From assembly GCA_013399115.1 (NCBI GenBank), contig VXAA01001354.1:1027822-1091821 (forward strand): DNA of 64,000 bases, in the 5' to 3' direction. The position numbers and the translations under genes were made by a program. Positions 47,201 through 55,930 of the stretch are shown one piece after another. The notes below the pieces were generated by a model that worked only from the letters and a program-made list of their open reading frames with translations, did not search any database and was not told where the DNA came from. This DNA is from Anseranas semipalmata. Taxonomy: Eukaryota > Chordata > Aves > Anseriformes > Anseranatidae. How positions within the stretch are numbered: the first letter of the stretch is position 1; the number at the start of each line of letters is the position of its first letter.

Positions 47201-47542
47201 TAATAACAAGAGCAAGTAGCAGAGGTGGCAAAGTATTTTTAATGACATCATTTGCCCAGCTGTTTTACACATCTGTAACACGGGACGTCGTTCACTTCTG
47301 CAACACTTCATCCTTGCTCTTCCACACCTTTGGGATAGGGATAAGGTTACCTGTCTGGAGGGGAGCAGCCTGGGAAACGTTTGTATTTGTGGCTGGTTAT
47401 CAGCGTTGGGCGTGTTAAAACGCTGGCTGAGTTGAGCGTCCCGCGTTAGGTATATGTGTTTTTCAAAGTGCTAATTACTTCACTGTGAATCTGGCACTTA
47501 GGCAGAGATCCCTGTGTCTCGGCCAAGCTTACATCTAGGGAT
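44214..47542. other. Non-coding stretch with a CpG-rich patch
   Basis: No gene recognised. About 44490-44670 is GC- and CpG-rich (CCGCCGTGCCCGGGG, GTCGCGGCGCGGAGC) and opens a frame with a hydrophobic stretch, but it lacks an ATG start or splice context that I can support. It could be a small CpG cluster. The rest is ordinary sequence. Confidence 0.45.
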
Positions 47543-47574
47543 GAAACATTTGCAGCAGCTGCAAAAATGTTTTT
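47543..47574. promoter_or_regulatory. Palindromic element centred on an E-box (CAGCTG)
   Basis: AAACATTT (47544-47551) and AAATGTTT (47565-47572) are perfect inverted partners around GCAGCTGC (47555-47562), itself a perfect 8-bp palindrome containing the E-box CAGCTG bound by bHLH dimers. The following 70 bp are AT-rich with TAAT-type homeodomain words. An enhancer role is inference from layout alone. Confidence 0.25.
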
Positions 47575-47788
47575 ACTTATTTAGAGCATTATAATGTTTT
47601 ATGGCTGTGAATAATGACAAGTGCATAAATCACCCGTTAATTGGTAATGCTCGGTGCTTCCCCCTGCGACGCCTGAGACAGCGATGGCAGCAAGGCAGGT
47701 GACGGGCTCTGCTGCACGGGAGCGCAGCCGCGCGCTGCCTCTTTTGGCTGTGCTTGGGCTCAGTGGGATTTCCGTGGGACCGGGCCTA
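47575..47788. other. Non-coding, TAAT-rich then GC-rich
   Basis: AT-rich sequence with TTAATTGG and ATAATG words grading into GC-rich sequence. No gene. Confidence 0.4.
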
Positions 47789-47844
47789 GATTCGGGTGCT
47801 TTTTCTCTCTTCCCTTGATTCGGGCGCCTTTTCTCTCTTCCCGG
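47789..47844. repeat. 28-bp tandem duplication
   Basis: Two units, 47789-47816 and 47817-47844, each reading GATTCGGG[T/C]GC followed by TTTTCTCTCTTCCC with only a few differences. The pyrimidine-rich half may have promoted slippage. Confidence 0.85.
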
Positions 47845-49129
47845 TGTAATTCCGGTGCAGCTGCGTAGATCTGCGCTCCTGCTTCCAAACGGACACCTTG
47901 TTTTGTGAACGTGCCATGGCCAAGCGAGGATGGGCTCGTAACCACATCCAAAGCATTACTGGAGCTTAACGTAAAGAATTAAATTATCTGCGTGCTAACA
48001 AAGAGCAGCGTAACAATTAGTTCGTTTTCATAACCCATAGCAGCTTGTTAGCTCAGATAGGGAACAAGGGGAACGCAGTGCAGGTGCTCCGGGGGCTGGC
48101 TGTCCCGTTGGGTCGGTGGCACTCATCCTCAGCCCGCTGAGCACGTCAGGAAGGCCCCGGCCGCTTTCCTTGGTTTATCATCAGCGGTCACCCTCAAGTA
48201 GCCACGATGTTCTTGAGCATCTTGTTTTCCATATTTAGTGTGGGTCTGAGAAAGAGGCACTGTTCGGTCTGATATAACAATAAAAATCTTCTTGTTCCTT
48301 CTCTATATTACCGGTGCAGGGATGATGACCTAGAAGTTTGGCAGGGATGCCCGCTTTCTGTCTGGATGGTACTTAACTTAGCAATTATTAAGTGCAGAAA
48401 TAGCTCTGGCTGGGCTCCTTTCAGCCAGCAGCCCCATTCCAGCACAACTGGATGTGTTCTGTGGTGTTACAGTGTTTGCGTGTGTATAATTCTATTTATG
48501 GCTGCAGCAAGGGTCGAGCATCATTCTGCTTCATAGCAAGACCCTCATAAGTATTTGTCAAAATGAGAGGTTTTTCAGAACTGCTGAAACAAACCATAAA
48601 ATTCCCGAAGAGGTGGGAAGTCTGGAACTTGCATTTGCTTCAGAAAAGCTAAATTTTTATTTATGATGTGAAAAAAAATGCAGAGGTTCAGGTGGATAGC
48701 ACAAGTATTGCTAAAACAAAGACAGTACAATTTGAGAGCAGGTGTATAGGTTCAGAGATCAGGAGAGCACACTTGTTTGCTGTGACAAAAGAACTTTGCT
48801 GCAGGCCTTTTGAATTTTTTGTCAAACAAGTGAACCGGTTTTTCAGGCTTCTTTAGGAGATATCTATGAGCGATGTAACAAGGAAAAAATAAGAGCAATG
48901 ATGGTTTGCATCTGCGGGTAGAAGATTTCACGTGCTGTACAGATTTGAGAAGTGGAAAAGTCTGCCTGGTGATAACAGCAGTGTCATCGTGTAATAATTT
49001 GATCCGAGTGCTCTTGAGTTGTAACTAGAGCCCGAGATCAAGGGCTCACGCCAGAAGCCAAGTATTTGGGTAACGTTTCAAGGATGCGCTTGGCATGGTA
49101 TTTTAGTATTTAACCGCCCTGTGGCAAAG
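47845..49129. other. Non-coding stretch
   Basis: No gene supported. A 62-codon open frame at 48668-48856 includes a protein-like piece (VQVDSTSIAKTKTVQFES) bounded by an AG at 48682-48683 and a CAG|GTGTAT donor-like site at 48741-48743. The phase does not join the frame at 49.46 kb, so I leave it uncalled. Confidence 0.4.
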
Positions 49130-49461
49130 CTCTGGGGGGAGGTTGCCGTAATCCCTTGCCAGCTTCTCTACGCCGCGTTACGCGGGAGGTTACCTAGATG
49201 GTCGCCAGTTTCCCTCTTTGGCCTTAAAGCCCGCTAACGCCTCCTGTAGCTGGAAAGCGTTGCAAAGCCCAACGAACCCCAGCAAGCAAGAGGAAGACGG
49301 AGCTCGGTGAAGCAGAAGCGTGCTGGGTCGAGGCAGCCGGCGAGGTTCACCTGCACCCGTGGCCCTGCAGCGGCAGCGCGGATCCGGCCGGGATGCGGCC
49401 GGCTCAGGCCCGCCTGGAACGCGGCCTGCGGAGCGCGGCCGGCTGCCAAGCTGTGTAGCAG
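49130..49461. promoter_or_regulatory. CpG-rich block (possible small CpG island)
   Basis: From about 49320 to 49450 there are roughly 18 CpG dinucleotides in 130 bp (GCAGCGCGGATCCGGCCGGG and GGAACGCGGCCTGCGGAGCG are typical), far above the surroundings. Avian promoters often lie in such islands. No TATA box or initiator is obvious, and no gene start can be fixed on either strand. It abuts the lysine-rich open frame at 49462. Confidence 0.4.
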
Positions 49462-49653
49462 GCGGCTGTGTTTGTTGAGAAGTTAAAACCTTCTGATTTT
49501 TTAAAATCAGCTGGAGAACATTATAGTCACGCAGAACTGAAGGCAGACAACTCGTTAAAATTAGTATTGGCCGTAATTAAAAACATGCTGGGGGAAAAAG
49601 ACGATGAGAAGAAACAGACTCTTGGAAAGCTCCTGACGTTGCTAAATGTCTAA
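49462..49653 (+). CDS. Candidate terminal coding exon, unrecognised helix-rich protein
   Basis: An open frame directly after TAG or CAG acceptor-like sites (AG at 49457-49458 or 49460-49461) runs to TAA at 49651-49653. It has no ATG at the start, so it would be an internal or terminal exon. The first 20 residues after a VEK run as LKPSDFLKSAGEHYSHAELK. The second half (LKLVLAVIKNMLG, then EKDDEKKQTLGKLLTLL) has heptad-like spacing of Leu/Ile/Val with charged Lys/Glu/Asp, as in a helical hairpin. Codon use is AT-rich, in sharp contrast to the CpG-rich DNA just upstream. A helical-domain relationship is only impressionistic and I assign no family. An AATAAA lies 450 bp downstream (50106-50111). 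The acceptor lacks a good pyrimidine tract, the main argument against. Confidence 0.35.
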   Translation, partial: AAVFVEKLKPSDFLKSAGEHYSHAELKADNSLKLVLAVIKNMLGEKDDEKKQTLGKLLTLLNV

Positions 49654-50224
49654 ATGGAACCGTAGCTTGCTAATTGATTCAAGTAATTGCTCGGCTACCC
49701 CGTGTCCCCCTGCAGCAGGTACCGGAGCCGCCCTCCTGTGCCGCACAGCCCTGCTGGCCAGCCGCTGGCTCCTGCTGGCCAAACCCTGGCCCTTTTCCTG
49801 CTGTGCCCTGCGGCAGCCCCAGCGCTGAGGCAGCTGCGGGGAAAGGACGCTGGGGAAAGGAGGGGGTTGGAGGGAGGGAGCTCGGAGCAGAGTTAAGCCG
49901 CTGCTGTGAGCGCGAATGCTGACCCTTGGTGGCAAATACAGTCGGGTTATTGTTAGCCTCGGGTGCACTTGGAGTGTCATCGTCCAGCATTGATACCTGC
50001 ACGAGGAATGAGCGCCTTTTCTCTGCTGGGTATTGTCGTGTTTCTTTTCCCTTCTGGAAAATACAAAAAGTATCTTCCGATGCTCCGCTAGTAACTTCTC
50101 CTCGAAATAAAACACTGTTACGGCTCGAACACTGCGTCACACCGTGCTGTGCTGGCTTCAGGTGAACAGGCAGCCGGAGTGAATCCCTTTCCTCGCTGTA
50201 CTATTAGGCCTGACTTCGTAGCGC
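49654..50224. other. Possible 3'UTR or non-coding
   Basis: If the frame at 49462 is a last exon, this is its 3'UTR up to AATAAA at 50106-50111. Otherwise it is GC-rich non-coding DNA. Overlapping frames on both strands at 49.65-50.1 kb look like composition artefacts. Confidence 0.35.
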
Positions 50225-50880
50225 TGCTAATTTTACATCCATCCTGTCCCATTTAGCTGGAATTTTTATTTCATTGCTCTTGCATATGGTTAGGAAGCGT
50301 CCCTTTCCACACATCATAATTCACTTTTCTGTTGGCTTCTATTGTATAACACAACAGGAGTGTGAAAAATCTTCTTGTTTCAGTCTCGAAGTCCCATTTC
50401 GTATCATCGTGCAGTCTCGTGGTTTGTATGTGCTGGTAGGAAGATAACAAATCCCGCTTCACATCCTTGCATAAGACCTACTGGCTTCAATTACATGTTG
50501 TAACTCAATGACTACCCTATTAAAATCATAATGCAATTTATATTGGCTTTTATTGCACGTTGTAACATGGCGATAGGCCCTTTTCATGGGATGCCTTTTG
50601 GCTTTTTTAACAAATCAAAATGTAACAGCCCACCTTTTTATATTCTAATGTAATGAACTCTTTCCACAGCTCCGTCTGATGCTTATTGGCTTCTATGTGA
50701 GATCCTATTCCTAATTTAATGAGTCCCTCTTCACATCATAACGTAATTCATACTGGCTTTCACAGCATATCCTCCCACACCGGTGCCAAATCATACCGTG
50801 TCATAAAGCTAAGTGGCTTCTAATGGACATCGCACCTCAGTAACCCCGTCGCACGTTGTAACATTCCCGTCTGCTTCCCT
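50225..50880. repeat. Degenerate minisatellite, about 60-bp period, roughly 8-10 units
   Basis: A recurring motif of the form CACATCATAATGYAATTCAT, then TNTTGGCTTCTATTGCAYGT, then TGTAACNT... reappears with GGCTT(C/T) at 50334, 50483, 50545, 50600, 50688, 50755 and 50815, with a degraded GCTTC at 50873. Spacings are 149 (two units), 62, 55, 88, 67, 60 and 58 bp. CGTTGTAAC occurs at 50557 and again near 50853, and ATGTTGTAAC at 50495. Individual units are only moderately similar, so the array is old. No frame is open through it. A weaker unit may start near 50225. Confidence 0.75.
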
Positions 50881-51060
50881 GACGCGTTGCAGAGCTCCGG
50901 CGGTTCCCAGGCAGCCCGCTGCGGGCGCGAGCCGCGCCGGGGCTATGCGGCAGGCCCTTCGGCACGCGCTGAGCCGCCGCAGGCTGCCCTGCGTGCCGGG
51001 CGTGTGTCGCGGGGACGTTCCCGAGGATGTGTTAAAGAAACGCTGCCCAAACGTCACGTC
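50881..51060. other. CpG-rich patch
   Basis: GC- and CpG-dense sequence (CCCGCTGCGGGCGCGAGCCG, GCTGAGCCGCCGCAGG) directly beyond the minisatellite. Open frames on both strands here are composition effects. No promoter motif can be fixed. Confidence 0.4.
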
Positions 51061-52221
51061 TGCATATTGGCTAGTCCCTTTAGAGGAGAAGAGAGAAAAG
51101 ACAGTGTCACTACAGGATCATAGATTTATTTTAGAAATCTACTTTTAGATGAGTAGAATTGCTCCCTGAAAAGGATTTTTTCCACCGTTTGCAATGGGAC
51201 CCAGTGACCAGTCAGGTGAAGAATCCCAATCTTGGTAAGATGACTTGATTAAAAATACCACAGCCAGGTACTGTAAATTACACATTTCAGAATTTTTTAA
51301 ACTCTCCATCATATCTTCTGCTCTTCTAAAGTTTCCAGCACCGTGTAGTGACTGAATTTTTCTCCTTTTCTTATCTGTTCCCCTGTAGCCCGTTTCCCCC
51401 CCACACCTTTTTTCCACCTGACACGTCCTGCATGATGCTGGTTGTCGCCGAGTGCTGCTGGTGGCTTTCCCCAGGCACTTCCGTCCCCAGGCCCCCAACA
51501 AACGGAGGAGATGCAGTTCGGCAGCCGGCACACCTGAGCACACGCGGTGCTGAGAAAGCAGGTGCCCGGGGAGGTCGCTGGAGGATTAGTGATTTGGACC
51601 CGCTCCTGGTCATTTCTGACACCTCTTAACGAGTTGTGCATTCTCTTCCCGATTCTCCCTGGTGCTGTAAAGGAGTAATCCTTGGCCAGCGCTTCAGACT
51701 GACATAGAATGTGTTCCTTCTGAGTTCCTGTTATAACTCTAAATAAATCATCCATTTCATTTATTGCATTATAGATCTGATAGCAGTTATTTTATAACTG
51801 AGCTGCTTTTAACACTGTCATGGGATTTAATTCCCTGTAAAATGGCAAGTGATGAACTTCTGCTTTGTACAGCACAACCTGTTCTAACCGCTCCCCAAGA
51901 TTTGGTAAAAGCAAAACATAATATGTCAAAAGTTTTTAACAGAAATACAAGCTTCTAATAGTACTGCCACTGCCTTAGTCAGGTTTAAAACTGGGACAGC
52001 TCAAGTCTCTTCCGTGGACTGGGTCTGGCAGCCAGATGGCATTGCACTTGGCTTGTGGTGACCTGATGTTCCCGTGAGATGTTTTGTTACAGCGGGAGGG
52101 AGGATCGCGGTGCGTGGCGGAGTCTGTGGGTTAGGACGTGACACTCATGGAAGGCAGCAGGGTCAGGGGACTTGAGCTCCTGTGAAGCCTGGTCTTATTT
52201 CACCCACGCGTGGACTCCTGG
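51061..52221. other. Non-coding, nothing recognised
   Basis: Minus-strand frames at 51145-51755 and short plus-strand frames overlap each other without domain or splice support. Confidence 0.5.
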
Positions 52222-52345
52222 GGCAGCTAGGGCTGGCAGGGACCTCTGGAGGTCTCCAGTCCAGCCCCTGCCGCAGGCTGGGCCCGCTGGAGCACGTTGC
52301 CCACAAGCAGGTCCTGCCAGGTCTTGAATTGTCTTGAATTGAAAG
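52222..52345 (-). mobile_element. CR1 3'UTR fragment
   Basis: The + strand reads GGGACCTCTGGAGGTCTCCA, then GTCCAGCCCCTGCCGCAGGC, GAGCACGTTGCCCA and CAGGTCTTGAAT, in the same order as the antisense CR1 tail (word pattern 'gggacctctggaggtcatct...gtccaaccccctgc...gagcaggttgccc...caggtcttgaat'). It lacks the terminal octamers, so both ends are truncated or decayed. TTGAATTGTCTTGAATTG near its right end is a small local duplication. Confidence 0.8.
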
Positions 52346-52637
52346 TAAAAGAAGCTTCATAGCGGCCTGTCTGCAGGGAGTGGCTATCTCCTCCTTGTCC
52401 CCCCGGGGCACCGGGCGGTTACAGTGCCTGGTGACGTGCCCTGTCCTCTAGCCCAGGAGGCCTGGATGTGACAGCTTCATTGCCAGCAGCACCGGTCCTT
52501 GGGGCACGTGGGCAGGCGCTGCTGGAGGACGTGGGATATTCTTCTGTCTCGTCTGTTCTTACAGACGGTCGGTATTTAGGCTCTAGCAGCCCTGGCTAGC
52601 TTGCCTGAAGCAATTAAGAATAACATATTGTTGAAGT
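52346..52637. other. Non-coding, nothing recognised
   Basis: Short GC-rich spacer between the CR1 fragment and a local duplication. Confidence 0.5.
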
Positions 52638-52700
52638 GATTTTTATGGGCTAGTACAAGTCTGGGGGATGATTTTATGGGCTAGCACATCCTGGGGGGAT
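52638..52700. repeat. Tandem duplication of about 31 bp
   Basis: Unit 1 at 52638-52669 and unit 2 at 52670-52700 share GATTTTATGGGCTAG, then TAC/CAC, then CTGGGGG and AT. They differ at only a few bases and one T/G-run length, so the duplication is recent. Confidence 0.85.
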
Positions 52701-53951
52701 GAAAAGACAAGTTTCCCTCAAAGGTTGTGCGTGCTGCCCAGAGAGCTTCTGTGTGCAAATGAAATTGGGTTATGGGATAGAAAACACTGCAAGTTGGCGA
52801 TGGTCTCAAGCCAGGGACGCTGCGGCACAGCGCTGCGAGGACAGTGCTGAGAGCTTGCTGGTGCCCAGAATGAACCGGCAGCACCTGGAGCCTGGGGGAA
52901 GTTGGTTGTGCAAAGGAGAGCTGAAATATTTAATGACATTTCTCTTCCCTCTTTATTCATGACTTGGGGAAAAGCCCTGTCTTTAGGGGCAGTTCCTCAG
53001 TGCTGACTTTGCTAATACAGTAAAAGGACCCAAACCTATAATGTTTGGAAGACCTTCCCAAACTGCTGAGAATGCTCATCCCCTATTGATACTGGTGGAG
53101 TTGCCTCCTGGTTTCTTTGAAACTTGGTATGTGTTTCACGTAGACATTGTATCTGGGGTATAATGTCATACTGGGCTGTATTTAGACAGCAGTCTTACTC
53201 ATTTTTGTGTAAAGTAGCATTATTTAATATTTTCTAATGATTTTTGAGTCATATGTTAGATAGTCCTCAAGTTTTTGGGCAAGTATGCAAGAAAAGATGA
53301 CGCAAACCCTCGCCTGGATTAAACTGCCCAGCCGGTCGGTTCGTGAGGCTCCCGAATGCTCGGTTTGTGGCGTGCGGGCAACCACTTGTGCGATGCAGCT
53401 CACGCAGGAAGCCTTCCTCCCTGCAGCCTGCAGTGCCTCGTCCTCCAGCCGCCGTCCTTCCCTTCGAGTCCTGCGTTACAGACGGCCACGAGGAGCCGGC
53501 CGGTCCCACCTGCACCAGCGCAATTCTGGACAAGATCACTGGGCCCCACGTCCTCACGCAGGGGCAGAGACAGGTCCTGAATCTTTGTCCTGTCCAGGGG
53601 CAAAGATCCAGAACGTGCTGGTCTTAAAAGCAGGTTATGCAGAATTTGATGCGTTGTTTTTATTTTATCCTAAGCTCCGATCTTAGTAGTTACTTCATTT
53701 TACAAGTTGGAGAACTCTGAATTTCGTCGGTAAGTCTGGATAATTTATTTACTAAACTCTTCTGGCTGCTTAGATACTGAGCCGGTTTGTGTATTTAGTT
53801 CTGTTACGAAACTGTTTTGGCTGCGAGCGGATCCCTTAGGTACAATAAGAAGAAAGAGCAAACGTCAGCCTGTCTGCCCGCGTGGGCACTGCCTCTTGGG
53901 AGCCTCCCGCCGGTCCCTCCGCAGAGCAGACTGGAAGCGTTCCCCGCACAG
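52701..53951. other. Non-coding, nothing recognised
   Basis: Several overlapping frames on both strands at 53.27-53.7 kb are GC-driven. No domain is recognised. At its right end TTCCCCGCACAG (AG at 53950-53951) resembles a splice acceptor. Confidence 0.45.
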
Positions 53952-54026
53952 GGGAGATGGCGTGTGGCTACGGGGACAGCGAGGACCTCAGCCGCCCGGA
54001 GCAGTCCTGCCTGAGCGATGAGAAGA
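53952..54026 (+). other. Candidate 75-bp internal exon
   Basis: Bounded by TTCCCCGCACAG (AG at 53950-53951) and AAGA|GTGAGA (GT at 54027-54028). Length is 75 bp, a multiple of three, and the frame is open: MACGYGDSEDLS then RPEQSCLSDEK, an acidic, serine-rich, protein-like peptide with the low-complexity character of a disordered insert. Not recognised. Splice-site shape, length phase and composition agree, but no neighbouring exons are visible. Confidence 0.25.
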
Positions 54027-55794
54027 GTGAGATGTTTTGTTGGCCTCGGGGATTTCAGTTCACACGCGTGCATGAAGTTTTGCCCGCGCTGCAGAATCCC
54101 GCCACGTGTAGGCGGGTGTGTGCACTGGCGTTCGTTACCTAGGGCAAGGCGAGCGGTGGACTGTCACGTGGGGCTGGTGCCTCCGGCCCCCGCCAGCCTG
54201 TCTCCCTCGTGGATCATCATACTAAGAAGAAAACCAGCCTCTGGCGTAATCGGAATGGTCTCTGCAGCTGCCAGTAGAGTAGGTGAGCTCATGCACCTTG
54301 CCGAAGTGGAGCAAATAGCACTGCGGCTCTCCATCTCCAGCAGACGATGCAGAGAGCCCCGTTCCTGCCGCTCGCGTTGCAGAGTGGTTTTTATGTCCCA
54401 CTGCTGCTTGGTGCAAGCTAAAATAAAAACATCTTTGAAATTCCCTTTACGTTCTTCCCTGAGACAAGGTCTTTTCCCTGCTGGAGGAGTCACAGACTTC
54501 AGCATGAACTGCTGGATGTGCCAAAAAAAGCTACCTGCTTTTATGCAGCCCGGTAACTCCCTTGCGTAAGCATTTGGCATCATGTGCTGAGACGTGCAGC
54601 GAGGGCCATGCTAGCGGTGCCACGGCGTGTCACCTCCCGCCTGTCCTGCCCACGGGGGGCAGCGCTCCTTTCTGGCCCCTCGGGCGTCTCGGTGCAATGC
54701 AGGAGGTGGCAGGAAGGGGCAGCCGAGGGGCTGTGCCATAGGAGAGGGCCGGTGCTCAGCGTGTTTTGCCTAAACCTTGCTTTGTCCGTAGAAACGATAG
54801 TGGTGAAGATCTGAAATCAGTGACAACTGATGGCAGCGTGTTGCCTTCTGGGCATTTTGTTGTCAAAATGGGGGTTTCTGGGGCATTTCGAGACAGTGTT
54901 GCAATGCTGATTTTTTTATGGGACATGATTTGTCATCTGCCCTATGGCTGGTAAATTAAAAGCTTACAGAATTGTGGCTTGAAGAGGTTGCCAGCTTTAG
55001 GCAGCTTGCTCTGCATCTTGGTGCAACTTCTTACTGCGTCGGGCTTATTGCCTTCCTGGGGTAAGTCCAGATTTGCTAGAACTGTGATTTTGGAAGCAGT
55101 AGGTAACGATAGGGAAGATAATGTGTGGATTTGCTATGCTGGGAGATGCTGTGCAACCTGCCCAAGGCAGGGAAAGATTGCCATCCATGTTTCAGCTACC
55201 GTAGGGGGTTTCATATAAAAACAGGTAAATTAAACTTCAGAAGCTTCCCATTAGATAAAAGGGGGCACACAGTAAGTGAGGCAGACTGGCGGTATTTATT
55301 AGGAAATGGCCTATGAAGGAAAACTGGCTGAGCTTTAAAGAAGCGCTGGAGCTGGCTCGGGGAGTGAATATATCTTTACATAAAACTGCATAAAACTTGA
55401 AAACCAGTGTGGATGAGTGATGGGTTGTTAAAGTTAATTGTGACTGAAAACAGCTCTGAAATAAGCAGAGCAACAGTCTGTGGGGTGTCAGAGGGACGCA
55501 TGAGGACGAAGCTGCTACAGAAGTGGAGGATTTGAAGGGCAGAATGCAGAGTAGGTAATTAAGGCCATTAAGCTAGAGAATATGTTGGTGAATAAGGACC
55601 TGAAGTGAACCAGAGGGACTACTCGGGATGCTTGCTCTGTGCTCAAACAGCAGAAAAACAAATGCCCCCCCAGGTTAGGTCTGTGTTCGCTGTGCCACCA
55701 AATGCTGCGCCTCTTACAAGGAGTGGTAAAGCCCCGTTACGTTCTTGTTATGAGCAGTGATTCGTATCGGTTATTGCTCTTGTAGCATTTATAT
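54027..55794. other. Non-coding stretch, GC-rich at first
   Basis: Two long frames overlap antisense at 54018-54569 (+) and 54164-54583 (-). Neither shows a domain and the GC content explains both. A GTAAGT donor-like site at 55063 follows a hydrophobic, signal-peptide-like run (LGSLLCILVQLLTASGLL), but no ATG precedes it in frame. Confidence 0.4.
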
Positions 55795-55930
55795 AGCTAC
55801 TGCATAGAATACAGTGCATAACTATACACATTACCTTAATTACATAGTAATGTGTGTTGAGATATTAATATAGTACATCTAGTATATAGCATATGTTTAT
55901 GTACATATACACAGATGCGGTGTGCAGGTA
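55795..55930. repeat. AT-rich low-complexity tract
   Basis: Enriched in ATATAG, TACATA and TATGTACATA words over about 135 bp. No clear repeat unit. Confidence 0.5.

Noticed and set aside
48684..48741. 58-bp exon-like segment (VQVDSTSIAKTKTVQFES)
   Set aside because: The acceptor lacks a pyrimidine tract and its phase does not fit the frame at 49462.
54018..54583. Pair of long antisense frames (183 and 139 codons)
   Set aside because: Mutually overlapping on opposite strands in GC-rich DNA, where stops are rare. Neither resembles a known protein.
54979..55062. Hydrophobic leader-like frame before a GTAAGT
   Set aside because: No ATG in frame and a weak acceptor. It could be an internal exon but has no other support.
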